A DNA stretch of 64,000 nucleotides from Pagrus major (lineage: Eukaryota; Chordata; Actinopteri; Spariformes; Sparidae). The first letter of the stretch is position 1. Each line of letters begins with the position of its first letter. The translations under genes were made by a program, and so were the position numbers. The DNA lies in the NCBI RefSeq assembly GCF_040436345.1, contig NC_133234.1, forward strand, positions 12,709,446 to 12,773,445, written 5' to 3'. The notes beneath the pieces are model-generated. The model did not search any database. It was not told the origin of the DNA and saw only the letters and a list, made by a program, of their open reading frames with translations. Positions 35,045-46,600 of this stretch are shown piece by piece.

Positions 35045-35104
35045 AAACTGTTGGTGGATACAGTAGCGTTCATTTAGGAAAGTTAGCCTTGGCAGTGAAT
35101 AAAG

Positions 35105-38100
35105 ATGGATGCACAAAACCACCAGCCAACTTCAAATGAACTTCAGCAGCGACTTCAAGCTCTGACAGAAGAAAATGTGAGTAAAACATAATAGTCAACA
35201 TTACAGGCAAGAGTTATACACACTATTCACTCCTGAAAAAGGTCAGTTTTGGCTAGGTAGTTGTTGGTTGGGTCATGAGGTAAGCTAGCTAGCTCAAAGG
35301 AAAAGGGGAAATGAACATGAGGTAAGCTAACTACAAACTCAGAGGTGGTTAGCAAAGTTGTCTACAATGTGGGAGCCAACATGGGAGATAATTCAATGTA
35401 TCTTTGTCATCTCATTGTTAAACAGTGTTTCTGATACTTAAGTTGCAGCTGCGTGACAAAACTGAACGCCTCTTCACCAAAGTGGGCTACCTGGAGAGCA
35501 GACTGGGCCAGTTGGCCAGCTCCAGCACAGATCTGTCCTGCAGGCTGGTCCAGAGTGAAGAGGAAAAACTGAAGGTAGAGTTCATTAGATAGAGCATACA
35601 TGAGCCTTAAGTCCACACATCTGTCCAGTATAGAAACACAGGGACTTGACTTTCCTTTCAGATATCTAAGGAACTTGTGGAAGAGAAAATTCAGACAAAT
35701 AAGATGAGAGAGCAGTTTGAAGAAGAGATGTTTGAGCTGAAAAATAAGGTGAGGGTTTGCTTGAAATAATATCAAAATGGTAGTGATGGTACATAAAATG
35801 CCAATAAAACGCTTCCTTTATCTGAGTATACAGTGTGTGCGCTACACTGTCTTTCCAATTGTTAGATATTGAACCAAGACGGCGTAATAACTGAGCTGGA
35901 GATGCAGCGAGACAAGATACTGAGGGAACTCCAGTCAGCTGAGGCTCTTCTGAAAGCAGGAGAGAAGAGCGGCCGAGCCCTGACAGAGGAGAATGCCACA
36001 CTGAAGAAGAACTACCGAGCTCTGGCTGAGGCCCGTGATAAAGAGCTGGCCCAGAGTGAGGAGCTGGGTGCTGAGCTGCTGGCACTGGCCAAGGCTCAGG
36101 ATGCCCTCCGTGGGCAGCTAGCGGAGCAGCAGCAGAGTGTGAGGTCAACCACCCAGGGCCTGCAGGGTGAGCTGGACAGGGTGCGGGCCCTGATCAGCCG
36201 CATGTCGTTCGATAGAGTCAAGGTGAGACGGTGTATTTATTCATCTTCAGTGTTCAGTGAGTTAAGTTCTTGTGTCTCAGTAGTTCCTGAAACTTTTGGA
36301 GGATTTTGAAGTAGTGTTAGTAATAGTGGTATTTTAAAGAAGTTGCCAACACCAAAATGAGTTTTGTTGGCAAATTAAACGTAGATCAAGTTAGTCCCAT
36401 CTAGGAAGACCAACAGGGAGGACTGTGTAACACAGCACAGATCTTTTGAGTTCGGCAAATCAGCCCCCGCAGTTTGAGCAGCAAATCTTTGGAATTCAGT
36501 TCCAAGTTATATAAGAAAGTGCTGCAGCTTCACTGATTTTGGTTTAGCCTTTTATCTACTCAAAACTGGTTGTTATCGTTGTAGTGTTTTAATGTTGCGA
36601 AATCTTGTCGTTAAGATTGTTCATTTTGCCGTTGTAGACATTGATTTCATACTATAATGTTAATTATCTCAACAAAGGTATAACATCTTTGTTATCTCTG
36701 TCTTCTGCCCAGGGACTACAGATGTAAATGACCTTGCAGCTAACTGAACTGAACTGAACTGAAACACACATATAAATAAATCTCAGATATCTAAAAGAAA
36801 AATGTTACAGCAGATCCAACATAAGCAAAACATGTCCTTGTCCATGTATAAAACAAAATGTGTCTCATGAGGACCGTATTTCTCCAAACAGTACATGCCA
36901 CATGATTTACTGCACCTTTGGGTGCACAAAGACTAACATTTCACACATAATTTTCTGTTATGCTCACTGACAATCCTGGGTGCGCAAGAAATTGAAAGCT
37001 TTTTTGGAGGCAATAAAAGGTTTTATTTATAAAACCATTTAATTTAGTTTAAGCTAAATTTCCAATTTGAAATATCATCCTTGCCATTATTTATTTTAAA
37101 TGCTGGTTACACTTTGATAACATCACTGTATCAACAGCTTGAGGATCTGGCAGCGTTGGACAAGGAGCAAAAAACTTTGGAAAAAACTGTAAGTATATTT
37201 GTACAACACATGTATCTCATTGTGGGGATTAGTGTATGTAATATATATGTTTTATGGGCATCAGTAAACTAACTACAGTTATGGTACCTCACTATGCTCT
37301 CACATAGCTACTTGGAAACCAAGATGAGATCAAAGACATGCTGGAGAAAATGAAGAACAGCTACGAGGAGCAGCAGGAGAAACTGGAGGAGAAAGTGTGA
37401 GGCCCGCTGAATGTTTGTCCTTTACTCGTGCACTGGCTTAATTAAGATGAAACATGATTATCTTTTCATTTCCAGCCAGAGCCATTTTAGGATGTATGTC
37501 CCAGTATTCATCCCACACGCATCTGCTCTGTGGTCCCCTCTTTGATTTTTGTTCTGTGCTGTGGCTTCATTCGCTGTGTGTGTGATGTGGTCTCTTTGCT
37601 TGCCCTTGTGATGTGGCTGTCTGTGGATTTTGGTCACTGCTGTATTGTGGTTGGGCCTGTGTTTGGTCATCAGGGTTGCAATGGGTAAAGAGCAGCAGGA
37701 GAACAAGAGAGCGATCCGTAATAGCCAGCTGGAACTATCAGAGCAGAGCGCGGTGAGTATACTGATTTACAGAACAGCTCTCAAATGATCACTGTTTTTC
37801 AGCCTCTGAATTAACGTTCAAATGATTTTAAGTAGCAGTGTGCAAATTCAAGTCATGCTTGTGTTATATCTATCCAAGGTCCTGATGTGCTCTCAGAGCC
37901 AAGTGAAGGAGGCAGAACAAGAGAACTCAAAGCTGCAGCTTCAAGTCAAAGAGCTGAATGAGGAATACCGTGCAAGGCTTGTGTGCTATCTGCGGGACAT
38001 AGCTGTGAGTTGCAGCACTCACACATGCCCAACAGTAAGGTATCTCAAACACAACACCCACCCCTGCTGTAACCTCAGTCTGCATGTCTTTCATTTAGGA

Positions 38101-40046
38101 GTACATTGATGGACTTGGAGAAGGTAAAGGCCCCTCAGAGACTTCTAAGATGAGGGCGTTTGTGGACAGCATGCTCCAGGATGTTCGCTCCTCCTACAGG
38201 GTCAGGGAGGAACAGCTCGCCTCTGCTGCTCGTTCATATAAGAAGAGACTCCAGAAGATCACTATGACTCATCATGCTCTCCTTATTGCGTACAGGTGAG
38301 ACTTCCTGTGTCTTTAGACTTGAGTTAGTCAAAATTAAATCATATCAATTTTATTTATCTAGCCCAAATCACAATCACATTGCCTCAGTGGGCTTTACAT
38401 TCTGCACAGTGAACGACACACTGACATACCGTCATACTCCATTGATTGTGTTTGATAAAACTTGGAGGGATAGGGTACCAGCACTGTCATCAAGCACAAC
38501 ATTCCTGTTAAGCCATCATGGTTAACTGGCCACACCATTACATTGTGATCTTTAGGGTTCAAAGGGAGCAGATCTTGGCCAAACCAGAGAACGGTCTTGA
38601 CCCTGGACCCCCAGAAGCCCATTTCAGCCTGGAGCCCACTGAGCTCAGAGATGAAACGGCGAAGGAGCTCCAGAACCTTCGCCAGGACAAGGCGAGGCTG
38701 GAAGCTCAGCTGGAGGCGGCCCGGGAGCAGGTAGCGCCGAAGAAAGATGGCTGCTTTGAAGTAGATTGATCTGCTTTTGTTTTGTCTGGTGCATGTTTGT
38801 ATTATGTCTGTTGGGATTCTTCTTTGTGTCCATACTTCCCTTTTAAAGCCAAACAGTGTTTGCTTTGTGAGCAGTGAGCTGGAATAATGGCTTCAAAGTT
38901 TGTGTCCTGAGGCAACAGAAAACTTTACGGCTGCAGAGGTGGACTGAAGATCATGTAGCAACACTGATGGATGGGCGATTTGCTGCCAACCTTTTTGTCA
39001 CAGTGATTGGTGCAGCACTGTCAGCAGTTTATGTTTAAGATGTGTTTTTAAAGATATTGTTCTACTTTTTGGGATCAGTAACTCCATTGTTTTTACATTT
39101 CTGTTTGTACACGAGTTTAACAAACAAAATATAGTGTTAACATAACATGTTTGTGCTAAGCTAATGCTAAAACATTCATCTTCTCATCTAACTCTTGTCA
39201 AGAAAGTGAATAAATGTATTTCCCAACATTTCAAGCTCTTCCTTTAACATTTTTTAGATATGTGTGTGCAGATATATTTCTAGCTAAATGTTGTGCCTCC
39301 TCCTCAACGGGAAGAAAAAAATCCTTAGAATTGAACTGAATGAAAGCCTGACCTTCAAATAATGAAATAAATAACTGTTTTTCACTTTTTTGGAGCCAAA
39401 TCTTGCAACTCAGATTCTGTTTATGTTGTATTGAAGACCTTCACCCCGACTTTTCTGTTCCAGGTGGCTCTCCTCAAAATGCCTGTTCAAAATGTAAGCC
39501 ATCAGGAGTGAGTGTCATTTCTGTATTTTACCAAATGACAAATGAAGTCAGCTGTGGATTGTGTCGTAAAAATGATGAAATATGTAACTTTATCAGGCCG
39601 GCAAAACTGGATCAGATATGCGAGGAATCCTGGTCGGACATACGGAAACAGCTGAGGGAGATCACAGGCTCTACACTGGTAAACAAAACGCTCTCCCATA
39701 ACATTCAGAACATTCACATTGTCAAATTACGTCCTCAGCTTTTGTTTAAAGAAACATACTATTTTCCGTCACACAGGTGAGCTTTGAGAAGGAGCGTGCC
39801 CTCCTCATCACCAGAGCAACAGTTGCAGAGGCGCAGGTGTTAGAGTTGCAGGACTATATCGACAAGCACCTGGGCAGGTCAGGAAGTCACTTGATGTGTA
39901 AGTCGTATAAAATTCACTTTCAGAAAGGCATTATATTGAGCTTTACCACTACCTGCAGGTATAAAGAGGAGATCTCACATCTGTGCAGACTGCATGGGAT
40001 ACAGGAGGCTGGGCGCTCCCAAAGTGCTCATTCATCACTCCATTAA
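35105..40046 (+). CDS. ccdc78: ccdc78, coiled-coil domain containing 78, 14 exons, 557 aa
   Basis: CCDC78 is a deuterosome component needed for centriole amplification in multiciliated cells; human variants have been linked to a congenital myopathy. Exons: 35105-35176, 35449-35574, 35662-35748, 35866-36222, 37138-37188, 37308-37396, 37674-37752, 37879-38004, 38099-38295, 38556-38730, 39464-39507, 39597-39678, 39777-39877, 39959-40046 (1674 nt). Recognisable family stretches are KISKELVEEKIQTNKMREQ (exon 3), AEQENSKLQLQVKELNEEY (exon 8) and REEQLASAARSYKKRL (exon 9). The protein is almost entirely Glu/Lys/Leu-rich coiled coil, with a Pro-rich break after exon 9. At 557 aa it is longer than human (438 aa); the extra length is largely in exon 4 (119 codons) and the C-terminal exons. 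Exon 11 must use the GGA|GTGAGT donor at 39507 to keep phase. Confidence 0.92.
36742..36763. repeat. Short (ACTGA)n tandem repeat, ccdc78 intron 4
   Basis: About four copies of the 5-base unit ACTGA occur in a row. It is too short to be more than a minor simple repeat. Confidence 0.7.
39030..39250. repeat. Dispersed teleost repeat, ccdc78 intron 10
   Basis: GCTAAGCTAATGCT followed by AACTCTTGTCAAGAAAGTGAATAA and CCCAACATTTCAAG is a pattern I recall from repeats scattered through fish introns. A related copy lies at 61640-61860. Limits are approximate. Confidence 0.45.
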
Positions 40047-43000
40047 GAAAGCCACGAAATCTGAAGCCCAGTCAAATATTACAATGTAATTTTAGAGTAC
40101 AGTTTTAAGTTTAAACCTAATACTAAATCTGAAAATGAAAACATAGTCCTTTCAGTGTGATCATGCATGAATCTGTGCTTGTAAGCTTGTTTTATTTAAA
40201 TTAAGGCTTTTAAAGCGGAAACTAATTTTAAACCTGTGTTGTTTTGAGCGTGTGTGTGTGGTGTGCATTTACGCCATCACTAGGTGGTGCTGCTCATACT
40301 GCTCTTTTTCTCCATGAAAGGCCCCCAAAGAAAACCGGCCTTGAGAAAAAAATGCCTGGAATGTTTGTAAAGCTTATGTCAATTTCACGAGCTGGGGAGA
40401 AGAAAGCGCGGTGACAATGAGGGGTCACCCTGGTGAGAATAATGTCATTACATGTTACCCAGACACGTACACGCCCGTGAATACTTTCCCTATCAATGCC
40501 GTGCTGAGAACTGCGGCGCAAACAAGCCAGGCTTTTTCCAGAATGAGGGTTCATATTTATAACCTTAGTGTCGGTGTGAATAGGCATCTATTCCCTTTAA
40601 ATCCCTTTAACAGTGAAAGGGTCTGCATTTTTTTCTAGCGCGGTTTGGTAGCTGGGTTTCATAGTTTTCATTAGTGTCATAGCTGACATAGGTTTAAAAT
40701 GAGAAATTCCTTTTAGAATGAATTCAAATGTTTGGTTTAAAAAGGTTTGGTTAAAAAAGAATTGCACGTTTTATGTAAAAAAGAGCAAATGTTGACGCTG
40801 AAACACTCTGGGGAATGATGGGAATAGTAGAGGAGATGGAAAGAGTCATACGCATGTCACCCCAATCCTCTTTTCAGGGGGCATGCCAGCCGTGGGAGGA
40901 GGGGAGCAGGGGTGTGAAAGTTTGAGAGGAATGGGAAGTGGGATTTTGTTAGTAATGTATTACACTCCCAGGGCCCTGGGAAAAGGGGTGGGGGGTGCTC
41001 AGCTTGGGCCCGTGCCAATATAGTCACTGTGCCAAAGCGCTGGGTGCCGGGGACCACTCCTCTCATCGGCAGATCTGTGGGAAAATCAAAACCAGGTTGT
41101 TCTTTGCTGCTCTGCCAACAAAGACAGAGGGATGATGTGCCTGCAGAGACCTTTGCAAACTTGTACAAATGAAGTGTACTTTAAACAAAAAGCAAGAAAA
41201 GTAGGAGAAATTTTAACATCACAAATGCAAAGAGTGGAGTTGAAGTTGGGTGCACCACAGCTGGTCCCCAAGGCCAAGTGCCAAGTTTTTGGAACAGTTC
41301 ACTTCTTGGACTGTGAACAACTTTTTATTAAATACCTATGTGGTCACTATTGTGATGCAAATACTGACAATTTGCATCTAATCTAATAGTCTGATTAAAT
41401 TCAACGAGACTTATAAATGTGGCAACACAAGTTTTAAATCAGGATTTTGCTACCATGCTGAAATGTTGAAGTAAATATTTTTTTTAAAAGTCCTCCAAAA
41501 AGGAGTGGTTAATGATAGCATGTGTGGTCGTTCTAATATCTGCTCAGAGTTCAATGAAAGAACCAAAAGATTGTTGCATTTGACAAATTAAACCCAATTA
41601 ATTAAAAAAAAAACAAGAAAAGAAAAGAAAAGTGAGTTCCCCGATGACTTTTGTCAGACAAAATATAAACACTGTCACTTATCAATGGTATTTATCACCC
41701 AAACCCTGAAACCTACATACGATGAATCAGTTCATGTGCAGGACTAGTTGAGTGGTAAAAAATGACATGATCATATTTTACTGAAATGATCTTTCAGATT
41801 CGAGCTCACAGAAAGTGGAGGAAACTTTTATTCTTCAGTTGCAGGGTTTTGAATAAAACGCACTGTACTTAAGTCTCTTTTACACGTGCATTGCTAGCTA
41901 ACCTGAAATTGTCCATTGCCTGGAGGAGCTGTATGCGTAAATGTAAATGTCTAAATTAGTCGGCCAGGACTTTACCCTGCCAGCTCCCTTGTACAAAGTC
42001 CCATTGAGCATTGACGTGTGAATAGAGCATGTTGCTGTCCGGAGAATTCTCAATGAGCAAGTGGGTGTGTTGACGTCTAGCTGCTTCATACTCTTTTCTG
42101 CTTGTCTCGATATGGATTTCCTCTCTTTCATTGATATTGCGGTTACGTCCGAAAAATTAAATTAATAATTAGTAAAAGGTTAAACATTGATGCATAGTTC
42201 AATATAAGTGCCATCTTCTACCATTACATAAGTCACGCATCAGTTTGCAACTGACCCTCTAATAGCTAAAATTGAAAACATAAATATGATCATTACTTCT
42301 GTTATTTAGTATTTACTATTTATACAGCCATATTTCATGAGAAAGAATGCTGTATAAATTAGAGTTCTGTATCATATTGCAATGTTACTGTGAAATTGCC
42401 ATTTATTGACTTTGACCTTCAGTATAATGCAGTCTGCACCTAAATATATGTCAGTACAATGCCCTGCTTCCCTGTTGATGCTACACGCTGCTTCTCAACA
42501 CAGGGGGAGAGCTGACGGTCATCTACTGCGGTTAATACACTGACTAGTAATAAGTACCTCTCACAACCCCACATCAGAAGACCCAAACTATCACTTTAAT
42601 TTGAGCTGTATTGCAATATATTCTGTAATATTGCGCGGATCTCCACCTCAACTATCAAAATGTTTCTTAACAGTTTCATGTCATGTTATATTATATATCA
42701 TGTCATTTTTACATAAGCTTCCCATGTATGCGTTCATGTCAGGCTTTCATCGCAGCAAAGATTATTTATTAGAAATGTAAGGATGTGTACATGTTGACAT
42801 AAAACTCCCTGACAAAGGCTTGATGTTGAAACATTTGTTTTAATGGCCGTGCCACGACAGTGATGGCATTTACATTTTTAAAAAGAGAGTTGCTTGGAAT
42901 TTTCTTGTGATCTGTATGTAAAAACTATTTATTTTCCTTATTTTCTGTCCTTTTGGTCTGTTGCAAAACCTGATATCTGTTTTTGTCACCTAAAATAAAA

Positions 43001-44940
43001 TAACTGCATGTCATTTTTTAAATCCAAACTAATGTTTTGTGTTAATCATTTGGGAATTGAAAACTTTCACCTACACAATACAGTGTTATTCTTGTCTGAT
43101 AACACAGTAAAAGACCAAAAAAAGTAATAATACTTTGTTCTCATTACAAAAATAGGTTTAACGAGGGTACTAAAGACATTAGCATTCTGCTATATGTTCA
43201 GTCATCGTCCTGCAAAACCCTGACCTCATCAACTTTACAACTGTGAGTAAACTCCGTGATGCTTGTTCACTTTCTCTACTCTGTTCTGTTTAGGTGATGC
43301 TCCAGGCCCAGATTTGTTCTGTGGCCAACACAGTGGGAAAGGGGTTGGATGAATGTGTCGTTCTGAGGATGGGAAGCAGGGTGGAGCGATACAGAGGAAG
43401 TACCTCACATGGCCTGCGATGGGCCGCTCGTCAAGAGGCCCTTTGTTTTAGGAGGTTAATGCCTAATTGATACAGGCTTAATGAGAGCGGCCTGTGTGTG
43501 CAGAGTGTGTGAGCCGGGGGCTGGACGGCCCTGCCATAATTGGAACGGACAAGCCTTGTGTGGAGGAGTGCACAGGGAAGGGATTTATGGGAACGCAAGG
43601 AAAGGAGAGGGAGAGTGGGAACGAGGAAGAAAAGGTGACAATGAGTACGAGGAATGCAGGGAAAGGAATCCAGTGTGATAGTGAGAGTATTGCAAGATCA
43701 TGAGAAAGAGATGTGGTGACAATAGAAAAGTGTGCATTAAGTTCAACCAGGCCGTTCCTATGGATGTTTAGTTAATGCTTATTCAAGTTTTATAGGTTGT
43801 TTCTTGAATTTTCCCATGATACTAAATTGTTAATTTTAAAGTTGCTGCAGATTTTATGAGCAGTAAACCAATGAGACGATGAGCTGAATTCTATTTTTAT
43901 GGTCGACTTTGGCTAATTAATGCAAAAATGCCAGCATAAACTCTGTAACTGTCTATTTTCTTAGACACCTGTCTTTTCTTTTCTGATGAGCTGTCTTTTC
44001 GACCCCCTCCTTCAGTCTGACAGTCTCAGACTATTCATGCAAGAGTCCCCAGCTCCCCTCCAGACAAGCTTTCAGTATGAAGGCTGGAGAGGCATTAAGA
44101 GGGAGGAGGGAGGGGCAGGAGAGGGGAGCACAGAAGAACCGTACACTTCAGAAAACCTTGAAGAATTAGGACTGAAAGCTATGGAGATTCTGGGTGGCTA
44201 AGAAAGAGGGTAAAAAAAAAAAGAATGAAAAGACGAAAAAATAAAGGGGGTCAGTGTGCATAATTACAAAAGATGAGAGGGGAAACAATGAGAAATGGAT
44301 TTTTGGAAGTGAGGCTTACACAGAACGAGCTGCAAAGAGACAAATTGAAAGGTCTGAAATGAGAAATGTTGAGGAAAGACAGAATATAGGGTGAGAAAAG
44401 GGAGGAGGAAGAGTTACAGTAAGGGTGAGAAGGACAGGGGAGGGAGGCAGCTTCATGAACAAGAGCGAGTGAGAATGAGGCTGAGTGTCGATGAGGGAAG
44501 GAGAGAGGGACAGACCCTCTGTTTTCCCACACTCGGTCGGTTCCCACAGCGGACCTGGCTAATCCCTGTCTTAATTGGGGGAGAATTCCAGCGCACATGT
44601 TCCCCTGGAATGAGCGTAGAGCGCAGGGAGAGCAAGGCTCGGGAGCTTCTGACACATCAGACAGGCCACAGCGGCTGGGCTGATGCACAATGTGTGAGTG
44701 CACTTTGTTGGAATATAAACATGCCGCCCGACTGTCAGCACGTCTGGCGCATAAATGGCTTCACAAGTTTCTCTGTTTCTTTTTCTCTACACTCATTACA
44801 ACATGAAAAGTGCTCTTAGCAGCTACTTCACATTACTTAGTTGTAATGCACCATGTGAGAAGTATGTAACTTTAAAGCTTCATTTCATTAATGTTACAAG
44901 AAAGAAAGAGAAAAAAACCTAAATCACAAGCACATTTTTA

Positions 44941-45100
44941 AACGGTCAGTTCACCCAAATTGCAAGAAGACATGTTTATCCCCTTACCACTAGTTCAGTC
45001 TAGCCATGAACAGTTTTGTTCTCAAGATTTTTGATGGTATTCAATCAGATATCAGTGAACAGTTTTGCTTATGGTACAAGATAACATTTAGATAATATTT
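44941..45100. repeat. Dispersed teleost repeat fragment
   Basis: GGTCAGTTCACCCAAATTGCAAG followed by CCCTTACCACTAGT resembles a repeat opening seen widely in fish. A shorter fragment of the same opening (GGGTCAGTTCACGCTAATT) occurs at 17010. Recognition is from memory and limits are approximate. Confidence 0.5.
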
Positions 45101-45839
45101 ATTTATATTAAGTTTGTGGATTATTATTTACTTATAATTTATTAAAATATTTTAATTGGGACTACAGGAAAGACCGGACAACGACAGATAGAGAAAGCTG
45201 GTGAACATAGTAGAGCATTTAGTAGCTAAAGAGCCGGTAGTTGCTATTGAATCATCCTCGTTAAGTTTTCACAAGTTTCACAGTGCTGCACGGCAGCCAT
45301 ATCTGGTGACAAATCTTCCCCGAAGCTGCGTTTTGCAGAAGGAAAAATGCAATGAGATACTAGTAACATAACAAAACCACTGTGAGTGGCAGTTTCGTCC
45401 TGCCTACCTCTTTCCTTAATAAACAATTTGAACAATAGGCACAGTGCAATATGTCTCAGAGGATGTAACTCAACACCACTTCTCTGAGGAGAAAGAGGTG
45501 GGTGGCAGGTAGCAGGACAAGAACTGAACTGATCTGCTAGGGAGGTTTCTCCCCTTTGTGTAGACAATCAGACAGGTTTAGGTAGAGAACAGTAATCCTG
45601 GTGGTTAATTGGTGGGGTTTGGAGAGCCTATCTGTACACAGGTGTGTTTCCTTGTAATGAGTCGACTCTCAGGCCGGGGTTTAGTATCCAGAGGGCTGAT
45701 GTCAGCACCATGAGGAAGCAACACACAATTCAAGTGTCATTGTTTAATAAAGAGTTCTGTTGACAGATGAGGAAATGTAGAGACATGCAAGTTACCGTCA
45801 GGAAATGATCATGTGATATTTAATACTTTAAAAAAAAGT

Positions 45840-46600
45840 TTGTAGCCATGGTAGCAGCTAGCTCTGAGGATGGCAATGCTGGTCTGTAACACAGTCCACC
45901 ACTTTGGTTTAAACCAAAATATCTCATCAGTTATTGGAAAGGTTCCACAGACATTCATGGTCTCCAAAGGTTAAACCCCACTGACTTTGGGGTTCTCCTG
46001 CCATTTCCTCCAACACCACCATGAGGTTGATATTTTTTGCTTTTAAATACATTTTTTGACTATATGACACATTACCATGGAATTTGTACAGGTAACCATG
46101 GTGCCCAGAGGATGAACCATCATGACTTTGGTGATTTTTCATCTAGTGCTACCTGCAGATCTAAGTTTTTACTTCCAGTGGAACATCTCACCATCTACGT
46201 GATGGATAGGGAACGATTTTACCCAGACATTCATGTGTTCACTGCCGAGGAATCCTATTGGCTTTGGTAATCACCTGACCTTTCCTCTAGCGCCATCTTG
46301 AGGTTCACATTTTTGTTTTTTAATGAGTTGCTCTACAACTATTTTGATGATTCATGTCCCCCTCACGTTACATCATAGTAAATTTGGTAAATTCAGCGCT
46401 ACTATCAAAATTTATATTAATCCAATACCTTGATTTACCACCAAATACCTACAGAACAAATCACTTTTCAATCAGCCGTAGATGCACTTTGAGTTCAATG
46501 ATAATTAGCACGTTAGCCTGCTAATATGCTAAACTACAATGGTTAATTTGATAAACATTATACCTGCTAAACATCAGCATGTTGGTCAGCATTGTCATTG
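45840..46600. repeat. Dispersed teleost repeat, long copy
   Basis: It contains CTGACTTTGGGGTTCTCCTGCC, GTTAGCCTGCTAATATGCTAAAC and CATTATACCTGCTAAACATCAGC, a sequence order I recall from a repeat very common in fish genomes. The copy at 23240-23660 is related. It explains several spurious reading frames here. Confidence 0.55.

Noticed and set aside
39464-39493. ccdc78 exon 11 ending at the AAT|GTAAGC donor
   Set aside because: It puts exon 12 out of phase with the conserved C-terminus; the donor at 39507 restores the frame.
44251-44819. Long overlapping frames on both strands in purine-rich DNA
   Set aside because: Low-complexity GGAG/GAAA composition removes stop codons; no protein family resemblance.
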